DNA from: Nemophila menziesii
Taxonomy: Eukaryota > Streptophyta > Magnoliopsida > Boraginales > Hydrophyllaceae
DNA: 64,000 nucleotides
Reading direction: 5' to 3'
Assembly (NCBI GenBank): GCA_029959085.1
Contig: JARWIR010000010.1
Span: 7,647,001 to 7,711,000, forward strand
Shown piece after piece: positions 56,604-64,000 of the stretch. Position 1 is the stretch's first letter. Each line of letters starts with the position of its first letter. A program made the position numbers and the translations under genes. The notes below the pieces were generated by a model, which ran no database searches, had not been told where the DNA came from, and saw only the letters and a program-made list of their open reading frames with translations.

Positions 56604-58172
56604 TGATGTCTCCCTAATTGTTCTTATTTCCGACCCTTGGGAGACATCATTTTTTGATGTTTAAATGAATATTTTGATAGACTTTTGAGTTAAAAATGCA
56701 ATAATCCGGAATTCCTATTTTATTTCTAGTATTTTTGATTTATTAAAATTTTGCGCGTAATCTTGTGTATTTTAGTGAAAAGTTTGTAGGTTTTGAATAT
56801 TATCTAGGAAAGGAATCCGAGAAGAGAGTCAAAGATCGTGATATGTAGTCAAAGCTTGAAGATAAATCCCGAAAGAATTTTATTTTGGAGCTGCAAATCT
56901 GGAAAACAGGCCAAATATTGATGCATTCGAGGCACTTACGAGTTGATTTAGCCGCTGACCTTTGAAGAGAATATGTTCCTTATCGAGTTACGGAAATTTA
57001 GCAAGTGATTTCAGGTCAATCGGAGTTATAACGAATCGGCTAGAGCTGTTTTAGGGGAGCTGGTGCAGCAGTTACGGGATTTTGGGCTTAGAAAATGGGC
57101 TTGGACTTTTAATTAGTGATTTAATCTTAGGTCCAAGCCCTAATCCGTTTTTCCTCTTATAAAAGGAGCTTTGGACTTCTATTTTTCATACAATTCACTT
57201 TTTAAAAGATTACACATCAGAGAGAAGCAACAGAAGGAAGAAAGAATAAGCTGCAAGAGGTGGAGAGGGTCTATATCTCTGTTCTCAGCCATTCGAATTC
57301 CGGAAATTAGGTTTTCTTTATTTTTAATTTTGTAATACATTATGAATTCCGTTTCAATTAATTTATTTTTCTTTTTAATTAGTATGAGCTAATTCCATTA
57401 TAGTACTTGAGATTGCTTTATGGATGAATCCCAATTCTATTGAATTTCTATGTCTGAATTTGGGTTTCTGTTAAATTAAATTAAATTGGGTCTTTTACTC
57501 TTTTCGATAAATTGAGATTATTTACTGTTTTTGGAGTAGCTAACTAAGAACAGGTGTTAGTATCTAAGCTATTCCACATATGTGGCGTGTGGATCATCCT
57601 GACAGAGGGTTTAGGTACAGATTTATTTATTCAATCTAAAATAGAAGCTATTGATTCTGACGAACTTAGCTAATTTTAGGGCCAATGTGGTAATTAACTT
57701 AAACATCTAAAAGTGGATCATATTTACCCTGACGGGACTAGTGACACTCTAGGATAGCCTTATAGTCCACCCTGACGGGGGTATAAGGAATTTAGAATCC
57801 CGACCATTGTAATTGACCAATTTAACCCTTAAACAGCATAGGTTTCGAAATAGGATTAGGAGGATCCCTTGCGTTCTTAAGTGCTACTTTCTCATATTTG
57901 CGTTTCACATTCATTTACTTGCGTTTTAATATTTAATTGCATTTTCCATTTAGTCTTTCATTACTTAGAAATAATAAAAACAAACAATCAATCATTATAT
58001 CTTTATTTGCTTCCCTAAGTGCAACCATTCATTATTCGATAAGCATTGTAGTTAACCAAACCATCCCTGCGAACGATCCTAGAATCACTTATTACTACTT
58101 GGGACAACCGTACACTTGCGGTTGTGGTTTGATTACTTTTTCATTTATTTTAGAACACACAAAGGACCAGCA
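56604..58172 (+). repeat. Element G 5' LTR
   Basis: 1569 bp, TGATGTCTCC to GGACCAGCA. The first 50 bases form a stem tgatgtctccc/gggagacatca. TATAAAAG lies at 57158-57165. The 3' half is nearly identical to H. Confidence 0.92.
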
Positions 58173-58178
58173 AGTTTT

Positions 58179-58196
58179 TGGCGCCGCTGCCGGGGA
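58179..58196 (+). promoter_or_regulatory. Element G primer-binding site
   Basis: TGGCGCCGCTGCCGGGGA, identical to element A; tRNA-Asp type. Confidence 0.9.
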
Positions 58197-58313
58197 CGGT
58201 AGCGTGTGATCACGGTGTTTATTTTTTAGTGATAGTTGCATTTATTTTTATTTTTGTTTTATCAGTTTTACGCTTTTTGCTTGTTCATTTTTTCAGGTTT
58301 TTAGGTTTGGTGT

Positions 58314-59318
58314 ATGCGAAGAAGACTCTTTAAGGATCTAGAGCCAACACCTCCGATCCTTAATAATCCAGAATCGTTAATCAGACTTGCTAACAAGAGA
58401 AGGAGAGAACAAGAAGCCTTAGAAGTAGAAGAATTAATTAACAGAATGCAGAACGTTAATATTCAGAATCAACAAAACTATAACGGACAAGGTCAGCTGG
58501 ATGCGAATGGCCAGCCTATAGCGCCACAAGTTCTTAATCCTTTGGCTCCACCAGAAATTCCTAATCCAGCCCAAGTTCAAATGACGATTAATCAAGATCA
58601 ATGGTTTGTTAATGGACCACCAGAAGTTCCATTCCGTGCTCCTGCTATAGGGGTAGGTGCTCCAAACATAAATGTTCCGAGGTTTCGTCCAGATTCGGGT
58701 ATGTTAGCTCAATTCCAAAATTTTGGAAATTTTCGTGGTAAAGCTGGAGAAGATCCCCTTCGAGCAGTACAGAAATTCAAGCAGATATGTGATTCTTACA
58801 TCACCCAAGGAGTTTCCAAAGAACAAATGCATTTTGCTGTGTTTCGATTTTTCGTTATTGATGGAGCGAGTGAATGGCACAATACACAAGATCCTACGAA
58901 GATAACAAACTGGGAACAATTAGAAACTGCGTTTTTCAACAGATATTATCCGTCTAATATGAGGTTAGATGCTGAACTAGAGTTGACACATTTCAAGCAA
59001 GAGTACGATGAAACGTTGGGTAAAAGTTGGTCAAGATTTCAGAAATATTTACGAAGAGTCCCGAATCATGACCTTACTGAACAACAACAGATGAAGATTT
59101 TTTATAATGGTCTTGAGGGTGGCTCTAGGAAAGATTTAGATTTGTTGTGTGGTGGTGCGTTATTGCGAGTTCAACCTGCGTATGCAAGAATTATTTTGGA
59201 TAGAACAGTTGATAATGAAGTTGGGTGGAGCACCGCAAGAACACTAGTTAGAGGAGGAGTTAATAATGTCAATATTGAAGAAATGTTCAACTCCTTAGAA
59301 ACCAAGATTCAACACTAG
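58314..59318 (+). pseudogene. gag: Element G gag, N-terminal and capsid part
   Basis: ATG 58314 (MRRRLFKDLEPTPPILNN). A Gln/Asn/Pro-rich N-terminal region runs to about residue 120. The Athila capsid core follows: NVPRFRPDSGMLAQF, FKQICDSYITQGVSKEQ, FFVIDGASEWHNTQ, LETAFFNRYYPSNMRLDAEL and MKIFYNGLEGGSRKDL. All 334 codons are open. The frame breaks by about one base near 59312 (KIQH then stop) and resumes as LEQQLRQLTLAV in the next segment. This is the only long uninterrupted capsid reading frame in the window. Confidence 0.9.
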
Positions 59319-61201
59319 AACAACAACTGAGACAACTTACGCTAGCTGTGAGAGAAGGTTTTTCGAATAAAAGAGGTGAGGTAAAGGTTGCACAAGAAGT
59401 GTATGGATGTGAGTATTGTGGTGTGAATGATCATAGTTGGGAGGAGTGTCAGGATAATCAAGAATCCGTGATGTTTGTCTCCAATAGAGGTAACTTTAAT
59501 TCAAGTGGTAATGGATATCAGCCTAACAGAAACCATCCTGGGTTTCAATATTCAAATCCTAATGGGGCAGCCAATCCTACATATGCGTATCAGCCGCGTC
59601 CCCAAGGCAACAACTTCAATCCAAGACAACACAATAATTATCAAGGAGGACAGAATCAAGGAAATTACGTGAAAAAACAAGCTCCTCAAGACACTTACAA
59701 TGAAACCATGAACGAAAAAGCCTTCCCTGCCCATCCACAAGAAGGTGTTGCTACCCTTCAGAAAACCGTAGAACAATTGATTGCCCTACACGCACAGTCA
59801 ATCCAAAGGCAACAATCTGCTGAAGCACACATTCAGATGTTGGAAACTCAAGTTTCACAAACGACTAAACAACTGAATCAACGTCCACAAGGGAAACTCC
59901 CTAGCGATACTGAAAATCCGATCCATATCGAATATTGTAAAATCATCTCTCTCAGAAGTGGTAAGAACCTTCCTCCACCTCCTTTTCCTGTTATGAAAGA
60001 GAAGGAAGTTGCTAGAAAAGAAAAAGAGGTGGTGGATGAAGATAAAGAACTTGAAGTAGAAGAAGTGGAGAGGTCTAGTGAAGTTCCGAAAAAGAAAGAT
60101 GATACTATAATAAACCGTCCTCCTCCACCATTTCCACCGAGAGTTCAAAAGAAGGGTGATATGGCTGACTATCAAAAATTATTTAACAAGGTAAGAGGTC
60201 TTAGCATAAATATTCCTTTGCTAGAAGCTATTCGAGATGTACCCAAGTATGCTAAGTTTCTGAAAAGAGCCCTGACCAACAAACGGCCATATTGCGATAA
60301 TGAGATGATTGGATTACCTGAAGAATGTAGTGCAATATGTCAGAATAAATTACCTCCGAAACTACTTGATCCTGGGAGTTTCACAATTCCGATATCTATT
60401 GGTGATGAATGGCAAGGAAAAGCACTATGCGATTCGGGTGCAAGTATTAATCTTATGCCCAAATCAATCTTTGAGAAGTTAAAAGTAGGAGAGGCAAGAT
60501 CTACTTCTATGGTCTTGCAAATGGCGGATCGATCTCTTGCATATCCAGAAGGTCGAATCGAAGATGTCCTCGTTAAGGCGGGTACATTAATTTTTCCCGC
60601 TGATTTTGTTATACTTGATTACGACGCGGATAGGAATGTCCCCATTATTTTGGGAAGACCATTCCTAGCCACGGGGCGTACCTTGATTGATGTAGAAAAC
60701 GGAGAAATGATTATGAGAATCCAAGACGAGTAAATGAAGTTTAATGTGTTTAGACCCATGAAGTTTCCGGATTCCAAGGAAGAATGCTTTCGTCTAGATG
60801 TAATGGAACCGGTAAGAAAAGAGCCAATTAATGTTGTGGACACTTTAGGGGTGGAGGAGAAAGAGCTGCGAAAGAAACCACCAATTAAAGCTCCTCCAAT
60901 TCCTAAAAATCCACAACTCAATCATGCAAAGGAGAAAGAGAAAGCACGTGCCTCGAAGATTCCGAAGGAACCTAAGAAGGAAAGAAAGAAAAAGGGGTTC
61001 AAAGTAGGTGAAGAAGTAGTTATGAATAAACCAAACCCCCCTCCAAAGGTACGTGAATCAAAAAGTTCTTGGCTGGGACCATTCATGGTCACGAAGGTTA
61101 TCTCAATCATACTAGTAGGCATAAAAGCTAAAGGATGCAAATTTCGAGTTGCTAATATTGACAACCTCACTCACTGCTGGGGAGGTTATGTGAATGACTA
61201 A
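59319..61201 (+). pseudogene. Element G nucleocapsid, protease and GPY/F-like module
   Basis: The zinc knuckle is intact: CEYCGVNDHSWEEC (59408-59449). An Asn/Gln-rich linker, KLPSDTENPI and RPPPPFPPRV follow. Protease: ALCDSGASINLMPKSIFEKL, here with a canonical D-S-G, and VPIILGRPFLATGRTLIDV. One in-frame TAA (60731-60733) stands where B and D have Gln. The frame then runs on: KFNVFRPMKFPDSKEE, a Lys/Pro-rich linker, FKVGEEVVMNKPNPP, SSWLGPFMVTKV and ANIDNLTHCWGGYV to TAA at 61199-61201. No RT, RNase H or integrase core lies between protease and the GPY/F-like part. Apart from that single stop the 59319-61201 frame is continuous. Confidence 0.88.
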
Positions 61202-61429
61202 TGAATGAGGTAACCCGTCGAGCTTAACGACGTTAAACAAAAGTCATTCCTTGTATATTCGTTTAAGTTTTTATTTTTCGTAGTTTAAATTGGTTTGATT
61301 TTCGTTAATTTTGTATTTATTAGTAAGAAATGAGGAAGGGTAGTTGTTTTTGATGATTTTAGGGGTAAAAAGGTCATGAGTTTGGGGTCGAAAGGGCGAA
61401 AATAGAGGAAAAATTTATGGTGTTCCAGG

Positions 61430-61765
61430 GGCAAACCGGGTACCCGCATTTGCAAATGCGGGTACCCAGTTTCGAAAGCTAAAAATTCCGAGGTTCTGAC
61501 CGAGCGTCTTGGGTCCCTCCATCTGCTGCGTCACCACTGCGTCACCAGTCGTGCCATCGACGAAAACCGGGTACCCGCATTTTGCAAATGCGGGAACCCG
61601 GTTTTGGCGCTGTAGATTTTCGAACTTTCTGACCCAGCGTTTTGGGGCCCCGCCATTTGCTGCGTCTCGGGGTTGCGTCTCCAAAAAAAAAAGTTGGTGC
61701 GTTTGGGTCTTAAAAAAAAAAATTCGCGCCGACACAGCGACGCGAAACCGGGAACCCGGTTTCTT
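61430..61765 (+). repeat. Element G GC-palindrome array
   Basis: A perfect 30-bp palindrome at 61438-61467 (gggtacccgcattt and its complement). A longer imperfect version lies at 61564-61606 and a short one (aaaccgggaacccggttt) at 61745-61762. Spacers share 'cgagcgtcttgggtcc' and 'cccagcgttttggggcc'; the unit length is about 128 bp. The position is the same as in the other elements. A C/A-rich leader follows (about 61800-62140); no clear TATA box was found. Confidence 0.75.
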
Positions 61766-62139
61766 CTGTGACAGGGCGGTTTTCAGTTTTTTTAGCCCTA
61801 GATTTTTACCTCTTTCTTCAAGCCGGCCTCCAAAAACACTTCCAAAACCCAGAATTTCCTGAAAATCATCATCTACAACTACACAATCATCAAATCCTAC
61901 CCTCTTTCATCACAAAAACATACAATCAATTCATCTCCTATCCAAATCACCATGAAATTCCCACTTTTCTCCAATTGTTCTTCATCCAAGCTTCAAATTA
62001 AATCCAATTCCCTCTTCCCCCACATCAATTAGCCTTTACCCATCTCATATTCCACCATGCTCTTCAAATCTTAAGCCTCAAAACATCAAAGTTCTAAGCC
62101 TTAGCTTCTCACTATTTGAAGTTTTGAGTTTGGGGTGGA

Positions 62140-62545
62140 AAGAGATGTCTATCAGAACCGCTTTCATGTGCTTATCGAAAGAATTCTCCAAGAAACAGAA
62201 ACACTTTTGGTGTTGTTCAAGAACAAGCTATGGAGATCCCTAATCCGAGGTTAAAGCTGCATCCAAGAGGAAAAATATCTGATTAAGGCTAATCCGAAGA
62301 AGAGGAAATTGATTGATGAACCAGAAAATGAGGAAAAGATTAATCCTATGATGAGTTGGAATCGAAGATTAAAGTGTTGAAAAAAATATCGGATGCGATA
62401 ATTGATATTTTGGGAAACGTTACAAACAAGCTGAACTTTATCTGTTCAAAACACAACTTACGATGTCTAGACACGAGATAAGGTTCATGGACGCAACACC
62501 GACAACCAGCCACACGCTAGTTCAGATACGTTTTCTAATCCTTCT
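62140..62545 (+). pseudogene. Element G 3' ORF remnant
   Basis: It occupies the position of the A 3' ORF. Short frames only (for example MSIRTAFMCLSKEFSKKQKH from about 62145). Stops are frequent, and I cannot show homology by eye beyond position. Confidence 0.35.
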
Positions 62546-64000
62546 CATTTAGTGTAGATTATTTTATTGCTTTGAGTCTTTTCGAGTCGTGGGGACACGA
62601 CTCATTTTTGAGTTTGGGGTGGGGTTCGTTGCCTCATCCCAGTTTTATGTGTTATGTGTTTTATTTGCTTTCAATAAAATAATTTTCGGAGTTGTGTTTG
62701 ACTATAGAAGATTTTAAATGTCCCTTTAAGCATACTTTTGGTAAATCTATGATAGTAAATAGTGGACTTTAGGGATTGATATAAAACGCATTTAGAATTG
62801 CATGCAAACATAGGTAATTAATAGGAAAAATTAATGAACAATGCAAATGAAGTAAGCTTGTACTTAAGGAATATGTTTGGTGTGTAGAACGTGAAATCAT
62901 AATTAGTAGAGAACCCACCTAGATATGAACTAAAGACGAGCTATGTACTTAGGAAAATGATAGGGGCAGTTCTTTGTTAGCCATTTGTGCCTTTTTAGCC
63001 TTCTATCCCGTGTATTAATTATTATCCGTCTTAGCCCACTTTGAGCCTTTAGCCTTTTTCTTTGTAGCCACGATATAAGCCATTATCCCTTAGATTATTA
63101 GGCATGACCATATGACCCGCACTTGAATCACAATCCTGAGACATGTCTCGAGCTTGAGTTTGGGGTGGTGGGTCCACTTATGGGGAATTTATTAGGTAGG
63201 GATTGATGTGCTTTGTATTGTAGCACAATTGTAGATGATTTATACTTGTAACCCTTTGCCGGAAATGAGAAAAAAAAGTGAAAAAGAAAGAAAAAAATTA
63301 AAAAATTCAAAAATCCATACAGTAGGAACCGGGAACCCGGTTTCGTCAAAACCGGGAACCCGGTTTGCGTCTGTACAAAAAAAAGAGAAAAAGGAAAAAA
63401 AGAAAAGAAAGAGAAAAATACGAATGAATAAAACACCCGGCAAAGTGGAAATTTTCTGAAAAATTATCTTGTTTATAGTGGGTAGACATGGGACGCTAAA
63501 TTGTTGCGTATATGGGTGAGTGAGAACATCTTTTGAGCGTTAACTCAAGCTCCAAGACATTGTTGATGGTAAGTAAGGAGAGAGCTAAAAGCTCACTTCA
63601 AATTTACCAAATATACATCCACACCGTCCTTAAGCCATTATTAAAACCATAAAGACCTCGTGATTCTTAAGTACATAGTGAATTTCTGATTCTGTTGATA
63701 GGGAGTACACTAGGTGGAGCGTTCAAAGCGATTAAGGATTAATGACCACCCTATAGCCATCATACAGAGATGAATACAAGTGTAATCTTGAAGCATTGCG
63801 ACTTTAATTTTATGATTGAGATTATATGTGTTTGATTTTGCATTATAGATGTATGTGTATATTATTTTCTAGAGTTTACTATATGAGATTTATCTTAAGA
63901 CTTGCTTTAGGTGTATTTGCTAACTTCTACTTGTTTACACGATTACTTCTACCCCTTTGTTTTGTTTTGTTTTACTTTGTCGGGACGACAAAGGTTTGAG
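62546..64000 (+). other. Element G 3' untranslated region with hairpin modules
   Basis: Hairpin 2 (GAGTCGTG-GGGA-CACGACTC, 62584-62603) is followed by a polypurine tract (tttttgagtttggggtgggg, 62605-62624). A third polypurine-like run lies at about 63148 (gcttgagtttggggtggtgg). Two copies of aaccgggaacccggttt sit at about 63329-63365, matching the palindromes of the array 1.6 kb upstream. Hairpin 1 is CTTTGTCG-GGA-CGACAAAG (63975-63993), next to the final tract. Confidence 0.78.

Larger units (their letters stand above)
56604..64000 (+). mobile_element. Element G: non-autonomous Athila-like retrotransposon (3' LTR beyond the window)
   Basis: Left TSD TATAC (56599-56603), inserted in LINE-p. 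The 5' LTR is 56604-58172. The internal region has primer-binding site, gag, protease, GPY/F-like module, palindrome array, decayed 3' ORF and hairpin modules. The window stops inside the final polypurine tract (63994-64000, gtttgag), so the 3' LTR should start within about 15 bases. It has no RT, RNase H or integrase core. It is the best preserved of the three non-autonomous elements. Confidence 0.9.

Overview
This window is plant nuclear DNA: AT-rich and made almost wholly of transposable elements. No intact host gene, tRNA, rRNA or CRISPR array was found. The dominant elements are Ty3/gypsy LTR retrotransposons of the Athila kind. The evidence is Athila-type Gag and protease motifs, an F-M-D-D reverse transcriptase, LTRs of about 1.5-1.7 kb that start TGATGTCTCC, and primer-binding sites of the form TGGCGCCGCTGCCGGGGA, which resemble the 3' end of plant tRNA-Asp. 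The species cannot be named from the sequence.

The layout is a nested stack that target-site duplications (TSDs) let one unpack. The left substrate is a minus-strand LINE (LINE-m), now in three pieces: 641-884, 25157-26336 and 44625 to about 45920. It was hit by element H (only an LTR end, 1-640), by element A (+, 885-25151, TSD CTAAT) and by element C (+, 26337-44619, TSD GGGAG). Element B (-, 1606-16164, TSD TGAAC) landed in the 5' LTR of A. Solo LTRs E (-, 5963-7538, TSD ACTAA) and F (+, 9150-10792, TSD GTATC) landed in B. Element D (-, 28535-39523, TSD CAACC) landed in the gag-derived part of C.

From about 45921 to 49260 lies non-coding DNA with a degenerate palindromic repeat, AG and ATT microsatellites and a foldback element of about 670 bp. 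A plus-strand LINE (LINE-p, 49376-50776 and 55460-56603) follows. It is broken by solo LTR J (-, TSD GGAAC/GTAAC), which itself carries element I (-, 52256-55378, TSD ACCTC). LINE-p is then cut by element G (+, 56604 to the window end), whose 3' LTR lies just outside.

B and D have the full gag-protease-RT-RNase H-integrase order, but are broken by stops, frameshifts and lost catalytic residues. A, C and G are non-autonomous. They carry gag (reduced in C) and protease, and then go straight to a module resembling the integrase C-terminal GPY/F domain, with no RT, RNase H or integrase core. LTR ends, primer-binding sites and 3' regions are shared across both kinds, so the B/D type probably supplied enzymes to the A/C/G type.

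The most interesting structure is the shared 3' half. After the polyprotein each element has an array of GC-rich palindromes. Next comes a TATA box, clear in B, D, A and I, weaker in C and not found in G. A leader follows, then a separate 3' ORF (nearly full in A, short in B/D/I, decayed in C and G). The half ends with two hairpin-plus-polypurine modules, the second being the polypurine tract next to the 3' LTR. Hairpin stems differ between families but keep pairing. This looks like a second transcription unit plus duplicated plus-strand priming signals.
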